NCBI RefSeq assembly: GCF_900547205.1
Contig: NZ_URFY01000052.1
Location: 1-31,287, forward strand
Direction of reading: 5' to 3'
DNA: 31,287 nucleotides
Source: an uncultured Bacteroides sp.
GTDB lineage: Bacteria > Bacteroidota > Bacteroidia > Bacteroidales > Bacteroidaceae
Below are positions 16,383 through 25,160 of the stretch, piece after piece. The notes below the pieces were generated by a model that had not been told where the DNA came from, searched no databases, and saw nothing but the letters and a program-made list of their open reading frames with translations. Made by a program: the position numbers and the translations under genes. The stretch's first letter is position 1. Every line of letters starts with the position of its first letter.

Positions 16383-17120
16383 ATGGACTACCCACAACAA
16401 CATATCAAGCCTTACGACGAGGAAGGAAAGAAGACCGAGCAAGTGGAACGTATGTTCGACAATATCGCACATGCCTACGACAAACTGAATCATACCCTAT
16501 CGCTGGGTATCGACCGCAGTTGGCGTAAGAAAGCAATTGCCTGGCTCCATCCTTTCCGTCCGCAACGCATGATGGACGTGGCTACCGGCACCGGGGATTT
16601 CGCTATCCTCGCTTGTCGCAAACTACAACCAGCCGAGTTAATCGGGACGGACATATCGGAAGGCATGATGAACGTGGGACGTGAAAAAGTAAAGAAGGAA
16701 GGACTCTCGGACAAAATATCTTTTGCCCGAGAGGACTGCACTTCTCTCTCTTTTGCCGACAACGACTTTGATGCTATTACCGTAGCTTTCGGCATACGCA
16801 ACTTCGAAGACCTCGACAAAGGGCTCTCCGAAATGTGCCGCGTGCTGAAACCGGGCGGACATCTTGTGATTCTGGAACTCACTACTCCGGATCGTTTCCC
16901 GATGAAACAGCTGTTCTCCATCTACTCGAAAGCCGTCATCCCGTTGCTAGGCAAGATTCTCTCTAAAGACAACAGTGCATACCGTTATCTGCCCGACACC
17001 ATCAGGGTATTTCCTCAAGGGGAAGTTATGAAAGGTGTTATTTCAAAAGCCGGATTCGGCGAAGTGAACTTCCGCCGGCTGACATTTGGTATCTGCACAC
17101 TTTATACCGCGACAAAATAA
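16383..17120 (+). CDS. ubiE: Demethylmenaquinone C-methyltransferase (UbiE/MenG)
   Basis: This SAM-dependent enzyme carries out the last step of menaquinone synthesis, methylating demethylmenaquinone. Bacteroides respire fumarate with menaquinone, so the MenG role applies rather than ubiquinone synthesis. The 245-residue sequence has the family start VERMFDNIAHAYDKLNHTLSLGID.RWR, SAM motif I MMDVATGTGDFAI (about 63-75), DISEGMM, and the second signature FGIRNFEDLDKGLSEMCRVLKPGG. The end, FRRLTFGICTLYTATK, is also typical. It lies 39 bp after purC and 29 bp before aroE. Confidence 0.95.
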   Translation: MDYPQQHIKPYDEEGKKTEQVERMFDNIAHAYDKLNHTLSLGIDRSWRKKAIAWLHPFRPQRMMDVATGTGDFAILACRKLQPAELIGTDISEGMMNVGREKVKKEGLSDKISFAREDCTSLSFADNDFDAITVAFGIRNFEDLDKGLSEMCRVLKPGGHLVILELTTPDRFPMKQLFSIYSKAVIPLLGKILSKDNSAYRYLPDTIRVFPQGEVMKGVISKAGFGEVNFRRLTFGICTLYTATK

Positions 17121-17149
17121 TGTATGATTAATTTAACCCCTTTCTTGTT

Positions 17150-17896
17150 ATGGAAAAATACGGTTTAATAGGCTACCCTCTCAAACATTCATTTTCTATC
17201 GGATACTTCAACGAGAAGTTCCACTCCGAAGGAATTGATGCGGAATATGTGAATTTCGAGATTCCCAGCATCAATAACTTTATGGAAGTTATTGAGGAGA
17301 ATCCCAATCTGCACGGACTCAATGTGACTATTCCTTATAAAGAACTGGTTATCCCGTTTCTGGACGAACTGGATAAGGACACTGCAAAGATAGGTGCTGT
17401 AAATGTCATCAAGATTGTCCGCCAACCGAAAGGTAAGATGAAACTGATTGGGTACAATTCTGATATTATAGGATTCACCGAATCTATTCAACCACTATTG
17501 CAGCCCCATCATAAAAAAGCCTTGATTCTGGGTACAGGTGGAGCTTCCAAAGCAATCTACCACGGATTGAAGAATCTGGGAATCGAAAGCGTATTTGTAT
17601 CCCGTACTCACAAAGCCGACGGAATGCTGACTTACGACGAACTGACTCCGGAAATAATGGAAGAACATACGGTGATAGTCAACTGTACTCCCGTAGGTAT
17701 GTATCCTAAAGTAGATTTCTGCCCCAATATTCCTTATGAACTGCTGACTACAAACCATTTGCTTTACGATTTGTTATATAATCCCAACGTCACTCTGTTT
17801 ATGAAGAAGGGAGAAGAGCAAGGAGCCGTCGTGAAGAACGGTCTGGAAATGTTGCTTCTTCAAGCTTTTGCAGCGTGGGAGATATGGCATAAGTAA
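17150..17896 (+). CDS. aroE: Shikimate dehydrogenase
   Basis: AroE reduces 3-dehydroshikimate to shikimate with NADPH in the chorismate pathway, which feeds aromatic amino acids and menaquinone. The 248-residue length is the compact form usual in Bacteroidetes. The substrate site is KYGLIGYPLKHSFS (Ser14, Ser16), Lys64 in NVTIPYKE is the catalytic lysine, and YNSDIIGF supplies the paired aspartate (Asp105). The cofactor loop is LGTGGASKA (127-135), and NCTPVGMYP follows. It sits directly after ubiE/menG, a sensible link since chorismate is the menaquinone precursor. Confidence 0.95.
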   Translation: MEKYGLIGYPLKHSFSIGYFNEKFHSEGIDAEYVNFEIPSINNFMEVIEENPNLHGLNVTIPYKELVIPFLDELDKDTAKIGAVNVIKIVRQPKGKMKLIGYNSDIIGFTESIQPLLQPHHKKALILGTGGASKAIYHGLKNLGIESVFVSRTHKADGMLTYDELTPEIMEEHTVIVNCTPVGMYPKVDFCPNIPYELLTTNHLLYDLLYNPNVTLFMKKGEEQGAVVKNGLEMLLLQAFAAWEIWHK

Positions 17897-17928
17897 AAAA
17901 GGCGTTTTTCTCTAAAAAGGGATAAGTT

Positions 17929-18879
17929 ATGAAGAGAAAGGTAGTTTATAGCATTATCATCGTCATGCTGGTTCTGACCGGTTGCACAATCGGAGGAAGT
18001 TTCTATATGTTGAACTTCTCCCTTACTCCGAATGCGAAGATATTGTCTAAAGACGCTGATTCTTATCCCTTTATGTATAGAAATTATCCATTTCTGGAGC
18101 CATGGGTGGATAGTCTAAAACAGGAGAACGCACTGAAAGATACCTTTATTATCAACCCGCAAGGTATACAGCTTCATGCTTTTTACGTGGCTGCACCCGA
18201 AACCACCAATAAAACGGCTGTCATCGTTCATGGATATACGGACAATGCTATCCGTATGTTTATGATTGGCTATTTATATAACCACGACTTAAAGTTCAAC
18301 ATTCTTCTCCCCGATTTACAACATCAGGGAGAAAGCGAAGGTCGTGCCATACAAATGGGATGGAACGACCGCTGGGATGTATTGCAATGGATGAATATAG
18401 CCAACGAGATTTTTGGTGACAGCACCCAGATGGTGGTACACGGCATATCGATGGGTGGAGCAACTACCATGATGGTATCCGGCGAGCCGCAACAACCTTT
18501 TGTGAAGTGTTTTGTAGAAGATTGCGGATATACCAGTGTTTGGGATGAATTCTCGCATGAGTTAAAATCCAGCTTCTACCTCCCTCCTTTCACAATGATG
18601 TATACTGCAAGCTGGCTCTGCGATAAGAAATACGGATGGAACTTCAAAGAAGCTTCTTCACTGAAACAGGTAGCCAAATGTGAGTTGCCGATGTTGTTTA
18701 TCCATGGCGATAAAGATACATATGTGCCTACGTGGATGGTATATCCTCTTTATGAAGCTAAACCGGAGCCGAAAGAATTATGGATTGTGCCGGGAGCTGC
18801 CCATGCTGTATCTTATAAAGAGAATAAACAGGAGTATACCGATATAGTCCGCAATTTCGTCGGACGGTATATTCATTAA
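17929..18879 (+). CDS. Alpha/beta hydrolase, membrane-anchored or lipoprotein
   Basis: The 316-residue protein has a short N-terminal hydrophobic segment with a possible lipobox (LVLTGC, Cys19), so the catalytic domain is probably outside the cytoplasm. The hydrolase core shows VIVHGYTDN (oxyanion strand), nucleophile elbow HGISMGG (Ser174), HGDKDTYVP (Asp263) and PGAAHAVSY (His292), which make a complete triad. It resembles the YqhA/BEM46-like or cinnamoyl-esterase-like group, but the substrate cannot be named. It stands 32 bp after aroE and 66 bp before the TPM-domain gene. Confidence 0.87.
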   Translation: MKRKVVYSIIIVMLVLTGCTIGGSFYMLNFSLTPNAKILSKDADSYPFMYRNYPFLEPWVDSLKQENALKDTFIINPQGIQLHAFYVAAPETTNKTAVIVHGYTDNAIRMFMIGYLYNHDLKFNILLPDLQHQGESEGRAIQMGWNDRWDVLQWMNIANEIFGDSTQMVVHGISMGGATTMMVSGEPQQPFVKCFVEDCGYTSVWDEFSHELKSSFYLPPFTMMYTASWLCDKKYGWNFKEASSLKQVAKCELPMLFIHGDKDTYVPTWMVYPLYEAKPEPKELWIVPGAAHAVSYKENKQEYTDIVRNFVGRYIH

Positions 18880-18945
18880 AGAACAGTTCAGCAAAGAAAG
18901 AGCTTTTCTGACTTTGCACTAAAAAAACAAACGATTCAAGTTGTT

Positions 18946-19869
18946 ATGAAATCAATATTCACACTTATACTCTCTATTTTTCTGCTGACACCCCTGCAAG
19001 CCCGGGAAAAGGCGTATACAGTAGACAATCTCCCGAAAGTTCATTTGCAGAATAAGATGCAATATGTAGTCAATCCGGCGGGAATACTTTCGCAGGCAGC
19101 TTGTGACAGCATCGACTCCATGCTTTATGCATTGGAGCAACAGACGGGGATTGAAACGGTAGTTGCCGTCGTTCCCTCCATCGGGGAGGAAGATTGCTTC
19201 GAGTTTTCCCATCAACTGCTGAACAAATGGGGTGTAGGAAAGAAAGGAAAAAATAACGGGCTTGTCATTCTGCTAGTTACTGACCAGCGTTGTATTCAGT
19301 TCTATACTGGCTACGGTCTGGAAGGAGTACTTCCCGATGCCATCTGCAAAAGGATTCAGACTAAATATATGCTTCCTTATCTGAAAAATGGGAATTGGGA
19401 CGCAGGAATGGTGGCAGGCTTAAAGGCAACTTGCCAACGGCTTGACGGTTCAATGGAGAATGATTCGCTTTCAGAATCGGCTGATGGCGGTTCTTTTGAT
19501 TTTATCCTTGCCATCCTTTGTTTCATAGTTATCGGTGGAGGAATTGCATTCTTTGCCGCACGAAAACAGAGCCGTTGTCCGAAATGCGGGAAGCATCAAT
19601 TGCAAAGAACCGGAAGCACACTTATCTCACGAGTGAATGGAGTGAAAACCGAGAAAGTGATTTATACTTGTAGAAACTGCGGACACACCGTAGCCCGAGA
19701 GCAACAAAGTTATGATAGCGATTATCATCACCGAGGCGGCGGTGGCGGACCATTTATCGGCGGCTTCGGCGGCGGAATGGGAGGTTTCGGTAGCGGAGGC
19801 GGTGGTTTCAGCGGAGGTAGCTTCGGTGGAGGAATGGGCGGAGGCGGAGGTGCCGGCTCACGGTTCTGA
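18946..19869 (+). CDS. TPM-domain (YgcG-like) membrane protein with zinc ribbon and Gly-rich tail
   Basis: The 307-residue protein has a signal peptide (1-19, ending LQA), a TPM domain (about 40-165, with AGILSQAACDSIDSML and NGLVILLVTDQR..FYTGYGLEG), one membrane helix (184-204), then a cytoplasmic four-cysteine zinc ribbon (Cys211, Cys214, Cys242, Cys245) and a glycine-rich tail with Phe-Gly-Gly repeats. TPM proteins often sit beside lemA, as here (61 bp upstream of it), and the pair is widespread but functionally unsettled; envelope maintenance or protease assistance has been proposed. A weak -7-like box (TGACTTTG, 18909-18916) precedes the gene. The ribbon between helix and Gly-rich tail is the less common part of the design. 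Confidence 0.88.
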   Translation: MKSIFTLILSIFLLTPLQAREKAYTVDNLPKVHLQNKMQYVVNPAGILSQAACDSIDSMLYALEQQTGIETVVAVVPSIGEEDCFEFSHQLLNKWGVGKKGKNNGLVILLVTDQRCIQFYTGYGLEGVLPDAICKRIQTKYMLPYLKNGNWDAGMVAGLKATCQRLDGSMENDSLSESADGGSFDFILAILCFIVIGGGIAFFAARKQSRCPKCGKHQLQRTGSTLISRVNGVKTEKVIYTCRNCGHTVAREQQSYDSDYHHRGGGGGPFIGGFGGGMGGFGSGGGGFSGGSFGGGMGGGGGAGSRF

Positions 19870-19930
19870 CACAAAGAAATATTCAAAGATATTCCTAAAT
19901 AATACAATAACAAATAGAATAATAGAAATT

Positions 19931-20512
19931 ATGAAAAAGTCAATTATCATCATCTTAGCCGTTGTGGCTATCCTTGTAATATGGGCAGTTGCGATGTACA
20001 ACGGTCTGGTAACTATGGACGAGAATGTAACCGGCCAATGGGCAAATGTAGAAACTCAGTACCAACGCCGTGCAGACTTGATTCCGAACTTGGTAAATAC
20101 AGTGAAAGGATATGCAACGCATGAAAAAGAAACGCTCGAAGGAGTAGTGGAAGCACGCAGCCAAGCCACTCAGATAAAAGTGGATGCCAACGACCTGACG
20201 CCCGAAAAGCTTGCCCAATATCAAAAAGCACAAGGTGCGGTAACTTCGGCACTCGGCAAACTACTGGCTATCAGCGAGAGCTATCCTGACCTGAAAGCAA
20301 ATCAGAACTTCCTTGAACTGCAAGCCCAACTGGAAGGAACAGAAAACCGAATTAATGTAGCACGCAAGAACTTCAATGATGCTGCACAGGCATACAATAC
20401 CAGCATCCGCCGCTTCCCCAAAAACATCTTTGCCGGAATGTTCGGCTTCGACAAGAAAGCCTACTTTGAAGCAGAAGAAGGAACAGAGAAAGCTCCAAAA
20501 GTAGAGTTCTAG
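19931..20512 (+). CDS. lemA: LemA-family membrane protein
   Basis: The 193-residue protein has an N-terminal membrane helix (KKSIIIILAVVAILVIWAVAM) and a helical-bundle domain with the family signature VTGQWANVETQYQRRADLIPNLVNTVKGYATHE; ENRINVARKNFNDAAQAYN is also diagnostic. The start at 19931 is chosen because an upstream in-frame extension reaches back into the preceding TPM-domain gene and codes only low-complexity Ala/Glu sequence. LemA is usually encoded beside TPM proteins or the protease HtpX; here the TPM partner is upstream. The biochemical role is unknown. Confidence 0.93.
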   Translation: MKKSIIIILAVVAILVIWAVAMYNGLVTMDENVTGQWANVETQYQRRADLIPNLVNTVKGYATHEKETLEGVVEARSQATQIKVDANDLTPEKLAQYQKAQGAVTSALGKLLAISESYPDLKANQNFLELQAQLEGTENRINVARKNFNDAAQAYNTSIRRFPKNIFAGMFGFDKKAYFEAEEGTEKAPKVEF

Positions 20513-20542
20513 AAGAAGGTTACGGCATTTCTAGTAAGATAG

Positions 20543-20573
20543 TTGGCTGTACGAAAAAAAAGCTGTACTTTTG
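20543..20573 (+). promoter_or_regulatory. Promoter upstream of purM
   Basis: TTGG (20543-20546), 19 nt, then TACTTTTG (20566-20573), a near-perfect Bacteroides promoter in the 87-bp lemA-purM gap. It suggests a separate transcript starting near 20580, only about 20 nt before the purM ATG. Confidence 0.72.
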
Positions 20574-20599
20574 CAGCCGTATACAAAATTCTATAACTC

Positions 20600-21766
20600 A
20601 TGAGTAATCAACGATACATGATGCGTGGAGTAAGCGCATCAAAAGAAGATGTGCACAATGCCATCAAGAACATCGACAAAGGAATTTTCCCGAAAGCATT
20701 CTGTAAAATCATTCCTGATATACTGGGCGGTGACCCGGAATATTGCAACATTATGCACGCTGATGGCGCCGGAACAAAGTCTTCCCTTGCTTATATGTAT
20801 TGGAAAGAGACAGGCGACTTATCCGTCTGGAAAGGAATTGCGCAAGATGCATTGATAATGAACATCGACGACCTGCTTTGTGTAGGTGCCGTAGACAACA
20901 TCCTTGTTTCTTCCACCATCGGACGCAACAAACTACTGATTCCCGGAGAAGTAATCTCTGCTATTATCAATGGAACAGACGAACTGCTCGCCGAACTCCG
21001 CGAAATGGGCGTCGGCGTATATGCAACCGGTGGCGAAACTGCCGATGTGGGCGACTTGGTACGCACCATCATCGTTGACTCTACCGTAACTTGCCGCATG
21101 AAACGCTCCGACGTTATCGACAATGCCAACATCCGACCGGGTGATGTAATTGTCGGCTTGGCTTCATACGGACAAGCTACTTACGAAAAAGAATATAACG
21201 GCGGCATGGGCAGCAACGGTCTGACTAGTGCTCGTCACGATGTATTCGGCAAATATCTTGCCGAGAAATATCCGGAAAGTTATGATGCAGCAGTTCCCGA
21301 AGAATTGGTATATTCAGGAAATCTGAAACTGACTGACAGCGTAGAAGATTCTCCGATTGATGCAGGAAAGTTGGTACTCTCCCCTACCCGTACGTATGCT
21401 CCGGTAGTGAAAAAGTTGCTCGATGCACTGCGTCCTGAGATTCACGGAATGGTTCACTGCTCCGGCGGTGCGCAAACCAAGGTACTGCATTTCGTTGAAA
21501 ACGTACGTGTAGTGAAAGACAACCTCTTCCCTGTTCCTCCATTGTTCAAGACTATTCAGGAACAAAGCGGCACAGACTGGGCAGAGATGTATAAGGTATT
21601 CAACATGGGACACCGTCTCGAAGTCTATCTCTCACCGGAATATGCAGCAGAAGTCATCGCTATTTCCGAATCATTCGGTATCCCTGCACAAATCGTAGGA
21701 CGCGTGGAAGAATGTGACAATACAGAACTAATTATAAAGAGCGAATTCGGAGAATTCAGATACTAA
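20600..21766 (+). CDS. purM: AIR synthetase (phosphoribosylformylglycinamidine cyclo-ligase), long form
   Basis: PurM closes the imidazole ring of FGAM using ATP, in step five of purine synthesis. The 388-residue length is longer than the roughly 345 residues of the E. coli type and matches the Bacteroidetes form. Seen motifs are MHADGAGTKSSLAYMYW near the N terminus, WKGIAQDALIMNIDDLLCVGA, YATGGETADVGDLVRT, and GLASYGQATYEKEYNGGMGSNGL. It follows a good promoter and lies 3 bp before prfA, so translation of the two is probably coupled. An alternative annotation as AIR-synthase-related protein is possible, but the nucleotide-site motifs are intact. Confidence 0.93.
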   Translation: MSNQRYMMRGVSASKEDVHNAIKNIDKGIFPKAFCKIIPDILGGDPEYCNIMHADGAGTKSSLAYMYWKETGDLSVWKGIAQDALIMNIDDLLCVGAVDNILVSSTIGRNKLLIPGEVISAIINGTDELLAELREMGVGVYATGGETADVGDLVRTIIVDSTVTCRMKRSDVIDNANIRPGDVIVGLASYGQATYEKEYNGGMGSNGLTSARHDVFGKYLAEKYPESYDAAVPEELVYSGNLKLTDSVEDSPIDAGKLVLSPTRTYAPVVKKLLDALRPEIHGMVHCSGGAQTKVLHFVENVRVVKDNLFPVPPLFKTIQEQSGTDWAEMYKVFNMGHRLEVYLSPEYAAEVIAISESFGIPAQIVGRVEECDNTELIIKSEFGEFRY

Positions 21767-21769
21767 AGA

Positions 21770-22882
21770 ATGGCAGACAACAGTACCATACTAGAAAAAT
21801 TAGACGGACTCGTAGCCCGTTTTGAAGAAATATCTACTCTTATCACCGACCCGGCAGTCATTGCCGACCAGAAGCGCTATGTCAAACTGACTAAGGAATA
21901 TAAGGAACTGGACGACCTGATGAAAGCACGCAAGGAATATATCCAATTGCTGGGTAACATTGAAGAAGCCAAGAATATCCTTTCCAACGAGTCGGACGCC
22001 GATATGCGTGAGATGGCTAAGGAAGAGATGGACATCAGCCAAGAGCGTCTTCCGGTATTGGAAGAAGAAATCAAACTGATGCTCGTTCCCGCCGACCCGC
22101 AAGACGGCAAGAATGCAATTCTTGAAATCCGCGGCGGTGCAGGAGGAGACGAAGCAGCTATCTTTGCCGGCGACCTCTTCCGTATGTATGCCAAGTTCTG
22201 TGAAACCAAAGGCTGGAAGATGGAAGTATCCAACGCAAACGAAGGAACTGCCGGAGGATTCAAAGAGGTTGTTTGCAGCATCACAGGAGATAACGTTTAC
22301 GGTATAATGAAATATGAATCGGGCGTACACCGCGTTCAGCGTGTTCCCGCCACGGAAACACAGGGACGTGTACATACTTCCGCAGCTTCCGTAGCCGTGC
22401 TTCCCGAAGCCGAAGAGTTTGATGTAGTCATCAACGAAGGAGAAATCAAATGGGATACCTTCCGAAGCGGTGGTGCCGGCGGACAGAACGTGAATAAGGT
22501 GGAATCCGGTGTACGCTTGCGTTACATCTGGAAGAATCCCAACACCGGTGTAGCCGAAGAAATCCTGATTGAATGTACCGAAACGCGCGACCAACCGAAA
22601 AATAAGGAACGCGCCTTAGCCCGCCTACGTACCTTTATATACGACAAAGAGCATCAGAAATACATCGACGACATTGCTTCTAAACGTAAGACAATGGTAT
22701 CTACCGGCGACCGCTCGGCAAAAATACGTACCTACAACTACCCGCAAGGACGTATCACCGACCATCGCATCAATTATACAATTTATAATCTCGCCGCCTT
22801 TATGGACGGAGATATCCAAGACTGCATCGACCACCTGATTGTGGCAGAAAATGCAGAACGCCTGAAAGAAAGCGAGTTATAG
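21770..22882 (+). CDS. prfA: Peptide chain release factor 1
   Basis: RF1 recognises UAA and UAG in the ribosomal A site and triggers peptide release. The 370-residue product carries the RF1-specific recognition tripeptide PAT (193-195, in VQRVPATETQGR), the peptidyl-transferase-centre motif GGQ (237-239, in RSGGAGGQNVNKVES), and the RF signature EIRGGAGGDEAAIFAGDL. No frameshift site is seen, as expected for RF1. Its start lies 3 bp after the purM stop. Two copies of TGATTAAC follow the stop codon immediately. Confidence 0.97.
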   Translation: MADNSTILEKLDGLVARFEEISTLITDPAVIADQKRYVKLTKEYKELDDLMKARKEYIQLLGNIEEAKNILSNESDADMREMAKEEMDISQERLPVLEEEIKLMLVPADPQDGKNAILEIRGGAGGDEAAIFAGDLFRMYAKFCETKGWKMEVSNANEGTAGGFKEVVCSITGDNVYGIMKYESGVHRVQRVPATETQGRVHTSAASVAVLPEAEEFDVVINEGEIKWDTFRSGGAGGQNVNKVESGVRLRYIWKNPNTGVAEEILIECTETRDQPKNKERALARLRTFIYDKEHQKYIDDIASKRKTMVSTGDRSAKIRTYNYPQGRITDHRINYTIYNLAAFMDGDIQDCIDHLIVAENAERLKESEL

Positions 22883-22905
22883 TGATTAACGATTTAGTGA
22901 TTAAC
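22883..22905. repeat. Paired TGATTAAC repeat after prfA
   Basis: TGATTAAC at 22883-22890 and 22898-22905, beginning one base after the prfA stop codon. It is the same motif as over the purC and pyrF stop codons. Confidence 0.65.
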
Positions 22906-22939
22906 AATTGACAAAGCTCTCAATTCAAATTATACAATT

Positions 22940-23770
22940 ATGGATAAGCAACAATTATTTGAAAACATAAAACGCAAGAAGTCATTCCTCTGCGTAGGAC
23001 TTGATACCGACATCAAGAAAATCCCCGAACACCTGCTGAAAGAGGAAGATTCTATCTTTGCCTTCAACAAAGCTATTATCGATGCAACAGCTGATTTGTG
23101 TATCGCCTACAAACCCAATCTCGCTTTTTACGAAAGCATGGGTGTAAAAGGATGGATTGCATTTGAAAAAACAGTAAAATACATCAAAGATAACTATCCC
23201 GACCAATTCATCATCGCCGATGCAAAGCGCGGTGATATCGGAAACACCTCGGCAATGTATGCCCGCACTTTCTTCGAAGAACTGAACATCGACTCTGTCA
23301 CCGTAGCCCCTTACATGGGCGAAGATAGCGTAACTCCGTTCCTCACTTACGAAGGCAAATGGGTAATCCTGCTGGCACTGACTTCCAACAAAGGTTCGCA
23401 CGACTTCCAGTTGACAGAAGACACGAACGGCGAACGTCTGTTCGAGAAAGTATTGCGCAAATCACAGGAATGGGCAGGCGACGACCGTATGATGTACGTG
23501 GTAGGTGCTACTCAAGGCCGTGCTTTCGAGGATATCCGCAAGATTGTCCCCAACCATTTCCTCCTCGTTCCGGGAGTAGGTGCACAAGGCGGCTCACTCG
23601 AAGAAGTATGCAAATACGGAATGAACAGTACGTGCGGATTGATTGTTAACTCCTCCCGCGGAATTATCTATGTAGATAAAACCGAGAAGTTTGCTGAAGC
23701 CGCCCGCGCTGCTGCACAAGAAGTGCAGGCACAAATGGCCGAACAGCTGAAAAGAGTGATTAACGATTAA
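22940..23770 (+). CDS. pyrF: Orotidine 5'-phosphate decarboxylase, type 2
   Basis: PyrF makes UMP from OMP, the last step of pyrimidine synthesis. The 276-residue length and the N-terminal SFLCVGLDTD with FAFNKAIIDAT mark the longer subfamily 2. The catalytic Lys-Asp network is in IIADAKRGDIGNTS (Asp94, Lys96, Asp99), and VAPYMGEDSVTPF, LLVPGVGAQGG and VNSSRGIIY line the phosphate site. The last three codons (Ile-Asn-Asp) and the stop are part of a TGATTAACGATTA repeat that continues past the gene, as at the end of purC. Confidence 0.96.
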   Translation: MDKQQLFENIKRKKSFLCVGLDTDIKKIPEHLLKEEDSIFAFNKAIIDATADLCIAYKPNLAFYESMGVKGWIAFEKTVKYIKDNYPDQFIIADAKRGDIGNTSAMYARTFFEELNIDSVTVAPYMGEDSVTPFLTYEGKWVILLALTSNKGSHDFQLTEDTNGERLFEKVLRKSQEWAGDDRMMYVVGATQGRAFEDIRKIVPNHFLLVPGVGAQGGSLEEVCKYGMNSTCGLIVNSSRGIIYVDKTEKFAEAARAAAQEVQAQMAEQLKRVIND

Positions 23771-23836
23771 TGATTAACGATTAGCGCTATGCAGTATATT
23801 GCGCACAGCCACTAATCACTAATCACTAACCACTAA
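23757..23836. repeat. TGATTAACGATTA / CACTAATCACTAA repeat, intra-operon
   Basis: Tandem TGATTAACGATTA units (from inside the last pyrF codons to about 23783) face inverted CACTAATCACTAA units (about 23810-23836). They can fold into a long AT-rich stem, with a GCGC-bounded loop segment between. It has no U-tract. It fills most of the 79-bp gap before the HD-domain gene. Confidence 0.7.
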
Positions 23837-23849
23837 CCCGTTAAATCAA

Positions 23850-25079
23850 GTGGCTTACGAAAGAAAGATAATCAATGATCCCGTATTCGGGTTTATCAAT
23901 ATTCCAAAGGGGTTGCTGTATGACATCGTACGGCATCCCCTTTTGCAGCGTCTTACCCGCATCAAGCAAGTAGGACTCTCGTCCGTGGTATATCCCGGTG
24001 CGCAGCACACCCGTTTCCAACACTCATTGGGCTCTTTCTATCTGATGAGCGAGGCTATCACCCAACTGGCTTCCAAAGGTAATTTTATCTTCGACAGCGA
24101 AGCGGAAGCTGTACAAGCAGCCATCCTCTTGCACGATATCGGACACGGTCCTTTCTCTCATGTGCTCGAAGATACCATCGTGAAAGGAATGCCCCACGAG
24201 GAAATTTCTCTCATGCTAATGGAACGGATGAACAAAGAGATGAACGGACAGCTCAGTCTTGCCATACAAATCTTCAAAGATGAATATCCGAAACGCTTCC
24301 TGCATCAGCTCGTCAGCGGCCAGTTGGATATGGACAGGCTCGATTATCTTCGCCGAGACAGTTTCTACACGGGTGTGACGGAAGGAAATATCGGCTCAGC
24401 GAGAATCATCAAGATGCTCGACGTGGCAGACGACCGACTCGTCGTTGAGTCCAAAGGCATCTATTCGATAGAAAACTTCCTCACCGCACGCCGCCTGATG
24501 TACTGGCAAGTATACCTGCACAAGACCTCGGTAGCCTACGAGAAGATGCTTATCAGTACCCTGCTCCGCGCCAAGGAATTGGCTTCCAAGGGAGTAGAGC
24601 TATTTGCCTCACCTGCATTGCGCTTCTTCCTTTACAATGATATCAATCCTACGGAATTTTATAACAATCCCGCTTGCCTGGAGCATTTCATCCAACTGGA
24701 CGACAATGATATATGGACAGCCCTGAAAGTGTGGAGCACCCACGAGGACAAAGTTCTTTCCACGTTAAGCCTGGGAATGATTAACCGGAATATCTTTAAA
24801 GTGGAAATTTCGTCGGAGCCTGTCAGTGAAGACAGAATAAAAGAATTAACTTTGCAAATCAGCCAACAACTAGGCATAACCCTTTACGAAGCGAGCTATT
24901 TTGTCTCTACCCCCAGCATCGAAAAGAATATGTACGACCCGGCGGATGACAGTATTGACATTATCTATAAGGACGGTACCATCAAAAACATAGCCGAGGC
25001 ATCGGATATGCTGAACATATCGTTATTGTCCAAAAAGGTAAAGAAATACTATCTCTGCTATCAGCGATTGCACAGATAA
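23850..25079 (+). CDS. HD-domain phosphohydrolase, SAMHD1/dGTPase-like
   Basis: The 409-residue protein starts at a GTG codon; no ATG lies close and the MAYERKIINDPVFGFI opening is what this family shows. Metal-site residues are in HTRFQHSLG (His53, Arg55, His58), LLHDIGHGPFSH (His95-Asp96) and DMDRLDYLRRDSF (Asp165), the same pattern and spacing as SAMHD1-type dNTP triphosphohydrolases. A role in nucleotide clean-up or dNTP balance is therefore likely, though the substrate is not decided. It has purine and pyrimidine genes upstream and lipid A genes 81 bp downstream. The preceding gap is filled by a repeat. Confidence 0.9.
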   Translation: MAYERKIINDPVFGFINIPKGLLYDIVRHPLLQRLTRIKQVGLSSVVYPGAQHTRFQHSLGSFYLMSEAITQLASKGNFIFDSEAEAVQAAILLHDIGHGPFSHVLEDTIVKGMPHEEISLMLMERMNKEMNGQLSLAIQIFKDEYPKRFLHQLVSGQLDMDRLDYLRRDSFYTGVTEGNIGSARIIKMLDVADDRLVVESKGIYSIENFLTARRLMYWQVYLHKTSVAYEKMLISTLLRAKELASKGVELFASPALRFFLYNDINPTEFYNNPACLEHFIQLDDNDIWTALKVWSTHEDKVLSTLSLGMINRNIFKVEISSEPVSEDRIKELTLQISQQLGITLYEASYFVSTPSIEKNMYDPADDSIDIIYKDGTIKNIAEASDMLNISLLSKKVKKYYLCYQRLHR

Positions 25080-25160
25080 GTATAAAATATTCATTCAATA
25101 ACACGGAAATCTGAAAAAAAAATCCGTTATTTGTGAACTAATTAAATTTTAAATAAAGAC

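Noticed and set aside
19712..19930. Upstream extension of lemA
   Set aside because: It overlaps the Gly-rich end of the TPM gene in another frame and codes low-complexity Ala/Glu sequence; the LemA signal anchor begins at 19931.
21800..22594. 264-codon minus-strand frame inside prfA
   Set aside because: Antisense shadow of a gene with clear RF1 motifs; no independent family signal.
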